Part shown: piece after piece, positions 7,941-15,227 of the stretch | Numbering within the stretch: the stretch's first letter is position 1 | How the letters are laid out: each line of letters opens with the position of its first letter | Assembly (NCBI GenBank): GCA_963701375.1 | Contig: CAVOZT010000004.1 | Span: 806,001-870,000, forward strand | Direction: 5' to 3' | From: CAVXTF01 sp963701375 | Lineage (GTDB): Bacteria > Actinomycetota > Acidimicrobiia > Acidimicrobiales > CAVXTF01 | Length of the DNA stretch: 64,000 bases | The notes under the pieces: model-generated | The model's input: the letters and a program-made list of their open reading frames with translations, nothing else | Told to the model about the DNA's origin: nothing | Databases searched by the model: none | Position numbers and translations under genes: made by a program

Positions 7941-8364
7941 AGGCGACGAAGAGCTCGATGGCTCGGGCCGCCACGGCCTGCTCCGGCATTCCGCCGACGA
8001 TCGAGGCCCGACGAACCAGGTCCTCGAGGTATCGGGCGAGGTTGAGGGCGGCGACCTTCTCGTCTGGAGGGAGCAGCGGCACCGGCTCAGTGCGTTCGTC
8101 CATCCCGGCTGCCCGCACGAGGGCGGTGCGAAGCAGGAGCATCGAGCGGAGACAGTCCTCGAGCTCGGCCCCGGCCTGGTTCATCCAGGCGCTGATGCAG
8201 AGCAACGCAGTCAGGTCGTCAGAACGGATCCTCGAGCCCGAGGCGTCGGCCATTCCATCGACGATGCCGGATGCCATGGCAGAAGCGAATTTCGCAATAC
8301 GCTCGGGGTCAAGAGGCTCGCGCGAGACCCTCAGGTCGTATGCCTGAGACGCCCGGCCACCCAT
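7939..8364 (-). CDS. Hypothetical alpha-helical protein
   Basis: A 141-residue acidic, probably all-helical cytoplasmic protein with no signal peptide or membrane segment. I do not recognise the family. Composition (LDPERIAKFASAMASGIVDG, LTALLCISAWMNQAGAELED, LNLARYLEDLV) and high-GC codon use look genuinely coding. It starts at an ATG at 8364 and converges on the PIG-L gene, while Ku lies divergently on the other side; the short shared upstream region could serve both. Confidence 0.6.
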   Translation of the reverse strand: MGGRASQAYDLRVSREPLDPERIAKFASAMASGIVDGMADASGSRIRSDDLTALLCISAWMNQAGAELEDCLRSMLLLRTALVRAAGMDERTEPVPLLPPDEKVAALNLARYLEDLVRRASIVGGMPEQAVAARAIELFVA

Positions 8365-8471
8365 GAGGCCAGTGTGCCCAAAGGGTGTAACGAAGTGGTG
8401 GACCCGCGGAGACCCTGTTCAAGGGGCCTCCGAGCTGGTTGACTGTTAGATCCGAGGGGAAGGGAGCTGCG

Positions 8472-9512
8472 ATGGCCAGGGCCATCTGGACAGGTTCGTT
8501 GTCATTCGGCCTGGTGAACGTGCCCGTCGGGCTCTACGCCGCAACCGATGACAAATCGATCCATTTCAACCAATTTCAAGCAGGAACTCAGGATCGGGTC
8601 CGCAACAAGCGCGTCAACGAGAACACGGGCGAAGAGGTTCCGTACTCCGAGATCGTGAAGGGCTACGACCTGGGGGACGGTTCGTTCGTGATCGTCTCTC
8701 CTGAAGAGCTCGAGGCGATAGAGCCCGGGCGCAGCCGCGAGATCTCGATCACTGACTTCGTCGACCTCGACGAGATCGACCCGATCTACTACCGGACCTC
8801 GTACTACCTGGCACCTCAGGGCGAGCAGGCCCGCCGCGCCTACGCGCTGTTGAGGGCGGCCATGGAGGAAAGCCGCAAGGTGGGGATCGCGACGTTCGTC
8901 ATGCGTGGAAAGCAGTATCTCGTTGCCATAAGGCCGGAACGAGAGGTGATCGGCCTCGAGACGATGTACTTCTCGGACGAGGTCAGGGATCCCGCGACCG
9001 AGATCGAGGGAGTCCCCGTCGAGGCAGATATAAAGGCGCGCGAACTCGAAACGGCGAAGCTGCTAATCGACTCGATGGCGACCGATTGGGACCCTGCCGA
9101 ATACCACGACACGTACCGCAAGCTCGTCGAGGGACTAATCGACCAGAAGCGACAGGGCGAAGTCGTGACGACCGACAAGCGCGAGCCCGCTCTCCCGCCC
9201 GTGGTCGATCTGATGGAGGCCTTGCGCGCAAGCGTCGCCGCGGCGGGTGGCCGCAAGAGCTCGGCTGCAGCCGGTGGTTCCCGTCCGTCGAAGCGAGAGC
9301 CGAAAGTGGCGACCGGATCTGCCGCCGCAGAAGGCCAAAAGCAGGCCAAGACGGGCGCACGCGCCTCGGTAGCCGCGGCGGTTTCTGACCTTTCCAAGTC
9401 CGAGCTTTACGACAAGGCCGCAGAGCTCGGAGTGCAGGGACGTTCGAAGATGACGCGCAAGGAGCTCGAGGAGGCGGTCTCGGCGACGAGTAGGCGTAAG
9501 CGAGCGTCGTAG
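8472..9512 (+). CDS. ku: Bacterial non-homologous end-joining protein Ku
   Basis: A 346-residue DNA-end-binding protein; Ku homodimers encircle broken ends and recruit LigD. The start ARAIWTGSLSFGLVNVPVGL is diagnostic, followed by the Ku core (YYRTSYYLAPQG, ALLRAAMEESRKVGIATFVM). After about residue 250 there is an Ala/Lys/Ser-rich tail and a small SAP/Rho-N-like motif (LSKSELYDKAAELGVQG, then MTRKELEEAV), the extended C-terminus that binds DNA in actinobacterial Ku. The ATG at 8472 has AGGGAG upstream, preferred over the in-frame start at 8439. No ligD is visible in the window. Confidence 0.96.
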   Translation: MARAIWTGSLSFGLVNVPVGLYAATDDKSIHFNQFQAGTQDRVRNKRVNENTGEEVPYSEIVKGYDLGDGSFVIVSPEELEAIEPGRSREISITDFVDLDEIDPIYYRTSYYLAPQGEQARRAYALLRAAMEESRKVGIATFVMRGKQYLVAIRPEREVIGLETMYFSDEVRDPATEIEGVPVEADIKARELETAKLLIDSMATDWDPAEYHDTYRKLVEGLIDQKRQGEVVTTDKREPALPPVVDLMEALRASVAAAGGRKSSAAAGGSRPSKREPKVATGSAAAEGQKQAKTGARASVAAAVSDLSKSELYDKAAELGVQGRSKMTRKELEEAVSATSRRKRAS

Positions 9513-9550
9513 CGAGCCGAGGGTGCAGGCGCGCAGGCGCTCTTAGCTGC

Positions 9551-9874
9551 TTAAGGCTCGATTCGAAGGGCTCCCGTCAGCCCTGTGACCTCGAAGACCT
9601 GCCGTACCAAGGGAGTGGGCTCACGGAGTACCAGCTGACCCTTCCCGTCGAGCTTCTTGTTCGCCTGAAGGATCGCGCTAAGCCCCGTCGAGTCGATGAA
9701 AGCGAGCCTCGTCAGGTCGATCACTAGCTCGGTCGTCCCACCGTCGATGAGGTTCGTCAGCTCCTCGGACAATCCCTGTGACGAAGCCACGTCGAGTTCC
9801 CCTGACAACGCCACCACAGTCTCGGTACCTAAAGACGAAACCTCGCTCTTGAAGTCCTGGGCTCGGATGGACAT
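9551..9874 (-). CDS. STAS-domain anti-sigma factor antagonist (RsbV/SpoIIAA-like)
   Basis: A 107-residue protein that is one STAS domain. The phosphorylatable serine motif is present in LAFIDSTGLSAIL, preceded by TTELVIDLTR. In partner switching the unphosphorylated form binds the anti-sigma kinase and frees a sigma factor. The ATG at 9874 was chosen because AGGGGA precedes it and the domain starts right there; longer in-frame starts add a non-homologous leader. It lies downstream of an RsbW-like kinase and a SpoIIE-type phosphatase on the same strand, which together form the expected trio. No sigma factor gene is adjacent. Confidence 0.9.
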   Translation of the reverse strand: MSIRAQDFKSEVSSLGTETVVALSGELDVASSQGLSEELTNLIDGGTTELVIDLTRLAFIDSTGLSAILQANKKLDGKGQLVLREPTPLVRQVFEVTGLTGALRIEP

Positions 9875-10071
9875 TTTTTCGGTCCCCTCTTGGGCGCTCG
9901 GGCGACGGCGGATCGACTGAACCGTTTTCGTACGGAGCACCCCCTGAACCCGCAACTTTAGCTCCGCGGCGAAACGAGCACACCTGCCAGGTGACGATTC
10001 GTGCACAACCCCGGCGATCACTCAGCGGATCGAGGCCGGCGCTGGAAGTGAGATGGGTGAAAGCGAGATGG

Positions 10072-10596
10072 TCAGATGGGTTGGCTGTCTGACGAAGAGC
10101 CGGGGGAGACGGCAATGTCGCACCACACGCCCTTGCCCTCGTCGCGAGGTTCAACGCCCCAGGAGCTCGACAAGGCCTTCACGAGAGCGAGACCTCGTCC
10201 GCTCGGAGACGTGTTGCTCCTCGCCGCCTCACGCGGCTGGGTCGGATCGCCGTCGACGACCTCGATCCGGCAGGTGCTGTCGTGGAGCGAAACTTCGACC
10301 ACGAAATCGCTGTTCGCGTGCACGATCGCGTTCGTAGCCAGTTCGTTCGCCAGGAATATGGCCTCGTCGGACCGGACCTTCCAGGTCTCGAGGGAATCGC
10401 GCACGTACTTGCGGACGTATGCAGCGCTTCCGGGCTCCGCCTCGAACTGTCGCCTCGCGTAGTGGGTTTCTCGCCTCAAACTGGCACTCCCGACCGGGCT
10501 TAGCACCTGTCCGGCTCCGCCTGACCTTTCTGGGGCTCCGCCTGACCTTTCTGGACGGAGCAATTCTTTCCCGTTTGCGCCTTTCGCCAACCACAC
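10072..10596 (-). CDS. RsbW-like anti-sigma serine kinase (GHKL ATPase)
   Basis: A product of up to 174 residues with one HATPase_c_2 domain. The N-box FLANELATNAIVHA and the G-box region SPSGRGLALVKAL identify the GHKL fold used by anti-sigma kinases. It should phosphorylate the STAS protein and bind a sigma factor. The N-terminus is uncertain: the GTG at 10596 reads through a 21-bp tandem repeat encoding PERSGGA twice, whereas the GTG at 10506 begins after it. The preceding phosphatase gene ends 48 bases upstream, so the trio is probably one operon. Confidence 0.88.
   Translation of the reverse strand: MWLAKGANGKELLRPERSGGAPERSGGAGQVLSPVGSASLRRETHYARRQFEAEPGSAAYVRKYVRDSLETWKVRSDEAIFLANELATNAIVHANSDFVVEVSLHDSTCRIEVVDGDPTQPREAARSNTSPSGRGLALVKALSSSWGVEPRDEGKGVWCDIAVSPGSSSDSQPI
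10513..10554. repeat. Two tandem copies of a 21-bp unit in the RsbW-like gene
   Basis: A 21-bp unit beginning GGCTCCGCC and ending TTTCTGG is repeated exactly at 10513-10533 and 10534-10554. On the minus strand it encodes a repeated PERSGGA heptapeptide if translation starts at 10596, or lies in the leader if it starts at 10506. Confidence 0.9.
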
Positions 10597-10644
10597 AGGG
10601 GATCAACTTTGCGCACAAGGTGCAATAAGTCTGTGCTCGTGTGC

Positions 10645-12471
10645 CTACGCCTCGAGGCTCACGGCCAGCAACGCCACGTCGTCAGACCTGTCTGGACCGG
10701 CCAACAGCTGGGAGATGATGACGTCGCAGAGCTCTTCGGGGTCCCCGTTCCACGCTTGGGCCGCAAGCTCGGTCAGTGCGGCAGTTCCCTCCTGCATCGG
10801 TCGGTTGCGCCTCTCCACGAGACCGTCGGTGTAGAGAAGAAGGACCTGGCCTGGCGACAGTCTCCCGACCCACCCGATTGCGCCCCCGGTTGCGGGCTGC
10901 TCTGCAGCTGCCGCAGCTGCTGTATTCGTCGGGTCAGGAAGAGGCAAAGGGAGCGGTATTCCGCCCGGGGCGCCAAAAGGTGGGGCCGGATCGAGGTTGA
11001 TCAGCGTGGAACGGCCTGCGCTCACGAGAATAGGAGGCGGATGGCCCGCGGACGCGAACATGAGGTCGCCACTCGACACGTCGAGTCGTCCGTACAGGAC
11101 GGTCGCCATCCGGTCGACGCCTATGAGCTCCCAGCTCGACCGCATCAGGTCGACGAGCTGCGCCGGCGTCCTCACCTGGCCGGAAAGAGCGCGGCTCGCC
11201 GAGCGAACCTGGCCCATCGCGACGGCGGCGGACGGGTCGTGCCCCGCGACGTCGCCGACCATCATGCCGACGGCCCCCGACGGCGTGCGGATGACGTCGT
11301 AGAAGTCGCCGCCTACTTCTGCTCCTCGTGTTCCTGCCACGTATCTGGCCGCAATCGCGATCCCCGGGATCTCAGGGAGAGAGGGCGGCAAGAGCTTCGT
11401 TTGAAGGACGCGTGCGATCCCGTGCTGCTGCTCGTATTGCATCGCCCTGGTGACGACCTGGGCGACCGGAGTCGACAGGGCTTCGACGAGAGCCAGATCG
11501 TCGGCGTCGAAATGCCGTCCCGAGCCTGACGAGATGAGGGTCACGGCTCCGAGGACCTTGTCGGCGTTGAAGATCGGCACGCACATGTACGACGTGAACT
11601 GCAGCTCTTTCAACAGTTGGTAGTGGTTCTCGTCTTGTGTACTTGCTCTCAGAAAGGCGTCGCTCATGTCCGCCGACCACTTGGAACGTCCTGTCTGCAT
11701 TACCTGGACGCAGGGGTCGAGTGCCTCGGAGTCCGGGGGAAACTCGGAGAGCAGGCGGTCCGCAGCACGCTGCAGAGCCGGATCCGCATGCCTGGCGAGG
11801 ACTCTCACGATCTGATCGCGCTCGTCAACGACGTCGATGATGAAGATGTCGCCGAGCACGGGCAACGCGACGTCCGCCATGCGCTCGATCGTCTCGATGT
11901 AACCCGAGGTGCCGGCGAGCGCTCCCGCCGCACGCAGCAAGAAGGCGTTGGCACGTTCTGCGGCTTGGAGGCTGGCCAGCAGATCGTTACGTTCGGCCTC
12001 GTTCCCGGGCTTGGCGGCATCCTCGCGGAAGAACCAGACCCTGCCGTGGTAGTCACCGGACCCGTCAACGGCCGGGGCGCTGTAGAAGGTGATCGTCCTG
12101 CCGTCCACCAGCGAGAAGCTTCGGAAACGGGCCTCGGGGCTCACCTCCGCCTCTCTCGGCCTCGGACCGTTCGTGTTCAGCATCTCGGCCTGGAATGCAG
12201 CCCGGTCTGTGACCCACATAGAGAGACGGCCGATCACGTCGGACAGATCGGCACCGACCTGCAGGTATCTCTCCGGGAGCCCCCAGATCTCCTCGAAGCG
12301 ACGATTGAAGCTGAGCAGCGTCCCCCGGGGTGACACGGCCAGGATGCCGTCTAAGGCCGCGTCCATCTGCGCCTCGAGCAGCGCCGCTTTAGCGCGGCTC
12401 GATCTGTCGTTCTCGACCTGGCCTTTTGGTCCCCCGTCCGGCGCGCCAAGACCGGTTTTTTCCGCGACCAT
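10645..12471 (-). CDS. PAS-GAF-SpoIIE serine phosphatase (RsbU-like)
   Basis: A 608-residue cytoplasmic signalling phosphatase. Domains in order: a PAS domain at about residues 30-155 (MDAALDGILAVSPRGTLLSF, then RRFEEIWGLP), a GAF domain at about 190-345 (SYMCVPIFNADKVLGAVTL) and a PP2C-type SpoIIE domain from about 355 to the end. Metal ligands of the phosphatase are visible in GAEVGGDFYDV, MVGDVAGHDP and the final DRSDDVALL. It should dephosphorylate the STAS antagonist in response to a signal sensed by PAS or GAF. Genes for an RsbW-like kinase and a STAS protein follow on the same strand. It is divergent from lon. Confidence 0.93.
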   Translation of the reverse strand: MVAEKTGLGAPDGGPKGQVENDRSSRAKAALLEAQMDAALDGILAVSPRGTLLSFNRRFEEIWGLPERYLQVGADLSDVIGRLSMWVTDRAAFQAEMLNTNGPRPREAEVSPEARFRSFSLVDGRTITFYSAPAVDGSGDYHGRVWFFREDAAKPGNEAERNDLLASLQAAERANAFLLRAAGALAGTSGYIETIERMADVALPVLGDIFIIDVVDERDQIVRVLARHADPALQRAADRLLSEFPPDSEALDPCVQVMQTGRSKWSADMSDAFLRASTQDENHYQLLKELQFTSYMCVPIFNADKVLGAVTLISSGSGRHFDADDLALVEALSTPVAQVVTRAMQYEQQHGIARVLQTKLLPPSLPEIPGIAIAARYVAGTRGAEVGGDFYDVIRTPSGAVGMMVGDVAGHDPSAAVAMGQVRSASRALSGQVRTPAQLVDLMRSSWELIGVDRMATVLYGRLDVSSGDLMFASAGHPPPILVSAGRSTLINLDPAPPFGAPGGIPLPLPLPDPTNTAAAAAAEQPATGGAIGWVGRLSPGQVLLLYTDGLVERRNRPMQEGTAALTELAAQAWNGDPEELCDVIISQLLAGPDRSDDVALLAVSLEA

Positions 12472-12599
12472 GCTGGCTCCTCGGCCTCCCCGTGCGTGGT
12501 CAAGCGATCGGGCTCAGCCTAAGCCTGGAGGGGGTCGCTCGGGAAGACGGGCGGGAAGGAAGATCGACGGGAAGACAGAACGGAATACGTGACGCTCAA

Positions 12600-12621
12600 G
12601 ATTGTTGAACACACAACGATC
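12600..12621. promoter_or_regulatory. Inverted repeat upstream of lon
   Basis: GATTGTTG and CAACGATC form an 8-bp inverted repeat with one mismatch around AACACA. It lies between the divergent phosphatase gene and lon, a plausible operator position. It does not match the HspR (HAIR) or CIRCE consensus, so its regulator is unknown. Confidence 0.4.
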
Positions 12622-12671
12622 TGGTCCGGACGTCAGAAATGAACGTCGGGCCGGCAGCCAGAGGAGGACTC

Positions 12672-15209
12672 GTGCCAGGCACGCCAGAAGCAGACTCACA
12701 CGAAACTGAGTCACCAGGGACAGAAACGATCTCAGACGAAACTGAGTCACCAGGGACAGAAACGATAGAGACAGAGTCCCAGGAAAATGGAAAGCGACAG
12801 TCAGCAGGGAACGGGGCCACCCTCACGTTGCCCCTGGTGTCCCTTACTTCGGGCGTGATCCTGCCCGGGATGGTGTTCACCCTCACTCTCGAGACCGAAG
12901 ATGCCCGTGCCGCGGTCGAAGCCGCTCCTACGAGCGGTGGCCGCCTCGTGCTTGTTCCGCGCATCGAAGGCCGTTACTCGTCGGTCGGCGTGATCTCCGA
13001 GATCGTCGAGACAGGTGAGCTGCCCGGCGGGTCGCTCGCGGCGGTCGTAAGAGGCGTCCAAAGGGCGACGATCGGGACTGCGGTTCCGGGTACCGGGAGC
13101 GCGCTGTGGATCCAGGTGGATCCCGTGCCTCCGACCGAACCCTCCGAGCAGGCCTTGAACTTGTCGCGCGAGTACAGAGCGGTTCTGGAGAACATCCTTT
13201 TGAGCCGAGGCGCCGGACGCATGGCCGAACGCCTTCGCGACATCACAGACCCGACACAGATCTCTGACATCTCCGGGTACTCCCCGGATCTGAGCCTCGC
13301 CCAGAAGGTCGAGATTCTGGAGACCTTCGACCTCGAGAAGCGCCTTCGCCTGGTGCTCGGCTGGGCCCGTGACACCTTGGCGGACCTGACTCTTCGCGAG
13401 CGCGTGAAGAACAACGTCGAAGAGGGAATCGAGCGCAATCAGCGCGAGTTCCTGCTTCGCCGCCAGCTCGAGGCGATCCGCAAGGAACTGAACGAGCTCG
13501 ACGGCAAAGATGACGACGGTTCGCCGGACGGCTACCGGACTCAGATCGAGGAGCTCGACGTTCCTGAAGGTGTCAAGACTGCTGTGTTGCGCGAGATCGA
13601 CAAGCTCGAGCGCACGAGCGAGCAGAGCCCGGAGCACGGCTGGATCCGCACCTGGCTCGACACCGTCTTCGAGATCCCGTGGGGAACGCAGACAGAGGAC
13701 CGCCTCGACGTCAAAGAGGCCGGTCGGATACTCGACGAGGACCACGACGGGCTGAAAGACGTGAAGGAGAGGATCCTCGAGCACTTGGCCGTCAGAAAGC
13801 TTCAGTCAGAGCGCGGGATCACTCCTGTCGGTCCTCGAGGGGCCGGCGCGATCCTTGCGCTCGTCGGACCTCCGGGTGTAGGAAAGACGTCGCTCGGTGA
13901 GTCGGTGGCACGCGCTATCGGACGGAAGTTCGTGCGCGTCGCCCTCGGCGGCGTTCGCGACGAAGCTGAGATCCGCGGCCACCGCAGGACGTACGTGGGT
14001 GCCCAGCCTGGTCGCCTAGTCCGTGCGCTGCGGGAGGCCGGCTCGATGAACCCGGTGCTGCTTCTCGACGAGGTCGACAAGCTCGGGTCCGACTACAGGG
14101 GCGACCCGTCGTCGGCGCTGCTCGAGGTTCTCGACCCCGCTCAGAACCACACGTTCCGGGACCACTACCTCGAGGTCAACCTAGACCTGTCGAAGGTTCT
14201 ATTCATCGCGACAGCGAACGTCGCAGAGACGATCCCGACGGCGCTGCTCGACCGCATGGAGGTCATACGTCTGGACGGCTACACCGAGGACGAGAAGCTG
14301 GCTATTGCCAGACATCACCTGTTGCCCCGCCAACTCGAGCGTGCAGCTTTGCGCCCCGACGAGGTCGAGGTGACCGACGCCGCCCTGCAGGCGATCTCCG
14401 CCGACTACACGAGGGAAGCGGGAGTGCGCTCTCTCGAGCGCGAGCTCGGCAGACTTCTCAGGAAGGTTGCGACCAAGCTTGCGTCCGAAGCCGCTGACAA
14501 CAGCGACGCGGACAACAGCGACGGGAGCTCCGGCTCACGCGTGGTCGTCGACGCCCCGGACGTGCGCGGTTGGCTAGGACGCCCGAGGTTCTTCTTCGAG
14601 GCGGCTGACCGCACCGCAGTTCCTGGTGTCGCGACGGGGCTCGCCGTGACCGGCGCCGGTGGCGACGTGCTGTTCGTCGAGGCGACGGCTATGGACGGGT
14701 CGGAGGGTCTCACGATCACCGGACAGCTCGGCGACGTCATGAAGGAGTCCGCTGAGATAGCGCTCTCGTACGTGCGCTCTCACGCAGACGAACTCGGGAT
14801 CTCGCCGGACCGGTTCAAGAACCGGCACTTCCACCTCCACGTCCCGGCAGGTGCCGTCCCCAAAGACGGCCCGTCCGCGGGTGTGACCATGACGTCAGCG
14901 CTCGTGAGTCTCCTCACGGACGTTCCCGTCCGCTCCGTGGTCGGGATGACGGGAGAGGTCACCCTTCAGGGCCGGGTGCTTCCGATCGGTGGTGTGAAGC
15001 AGAAGGTTCTAGCGGCGCACAGGGCAGGGTTGAAAGAGGTCGTCCTGCCCGAGCGCAATGGTCCGGACCTGGAGGATGTGCCGGATGCCGTGCGTGAAGA
15101 GATGACGTTCCACCTTGCCGGTTCTGTGCAAGACGTGCTCGCCGCCGCGTTGCGCGGCAGCGAGCACGAGCAGGACGGGGCAAAGGGACCTGAGCCCGCC
15201 GCCGCTTGA
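12672..15209 (+). CDS. lon: ATP-dependent protease La (Lon)
   Basis: An 845-residue cytoplasmic AAA+ serine protease that degrades misfolded and regulatory proteins. Domains: a Lon N-terminal substrate-binding region from about residue 45, an AAA+ module with Walker A GPPGVGKT near 398-405 and Walker B PVLLLDEVDK, and a C-terminal peptidase with catalytic Ser near 735 in KDGPSAGV and Lys near 778 in GGVKQKVLAAHRAG. The N-terminus has an unusual acidic Thr/Glu/Ser leader of about 40 residues encoded by a 36-bp repeat. The GTG at 12672 has GAGGAGG four bases upstream; an ATG at 12639 without a good site would add 11 residues. It is divergent from the stress phosphatase and converges on acn. Confidence 0.97.
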   Translation: MPGTPEADSHETESPGTETISDETESPGTETIETESQENGKRQSAGNGATLTLPLVSLTSGVILPGMVFTLTLETEDARAAVEAAPTSGGRLVLVPRIEGRYSSVGVISEIVETGELPGGSLAAVVRGVQRATIGTAVPGTGSALWIQVDPVPPTEPSEQALNLSREYRAVLENILLSRGAGRMAERLRDITDPTQISDISGYSPDLSLAQKVEILETFDLEKRLRLVLGWARDTLADLTLRERVKNNVEEGIERNQREFLLRRQLEAIRKELNELDGKDDDGSPDGYRTQIEELDVPEGVKTAVLREIDKLERTSEQSPEHGWIRTWLDTVFEIPWGTQTEDRLDVKEAGRILDEDHDGLKDVKERILEHLAVRKLQSERGITPVGPRGAGAILALVGPPGVGKTSLGESVARAIGRKFVRVALGGVRDEAEIRGHRRTYVGAQPGRLVRALREAGSMNPVLLLDEVDKLGSDYRGDPSSALLEVLDPAQNHTFRDHYLEVNLDLSKVLFIATANVAETIPTALLDRMEVIRLDGYTEDEKLAIARHHLLPRQLERAALRPDEVEVTDAALQAISADYTREAGVRSLERELGRLLRKVATKLASEAADNSDADNSDGSSGSRVVVDAPDVRGWLGRPRFFFEAADRTAVPGVATGLAVTGAGGDVLFVEATAMDGSEGLTITGQLGDVMKESAEIALSYVRSHADELGISPDRFKNRHFHLHVPAGAVPKDGPSAGVTMTSALVSLLTDVPVRSVVGMTGEVTLQGRVLPIGGVKQKVLAAHRAGLKEVVLPERNGPDLEDVPDAVREEMTFHLAGSVQDVLAAALRGSEHEQDGAKGPEPAAA
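12700..12766 (+). repeat. Nearly two copies of a 36-bp repeat in the 5' end of lon
   Basis: A 36-bp unit starting ACGAAACTGAGTCACC at 12700 repeats from 12736 and encodes a duplicated DETESPGTETI-like acidic peptide (HETESPGTETI in the first copy). It is outside the Lon domain and probably disordered. Confidence 0.85.
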
Positions 15210-15227
15210 GCCGACTCGGACGTCGGT

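Noticed and set aside
10609..11529. 306-codon open frame on the plus strand
   Set aside because: Antisense to the SpoIIE-type phosphatase gene, no protein-like pattern.
12560..12672. HspR (HAIR) or CIRCE heat-shock operator before lon
   Set aside because: No CTTGAGT-N7-ACTCAAG or CIRCE-like sequence; the inverted repeat present is different.
12801..13784. 327-codon open frame on the minus strand
   Set aside because: Antisense to lon; mirror-frame artefact of high GC codon use.
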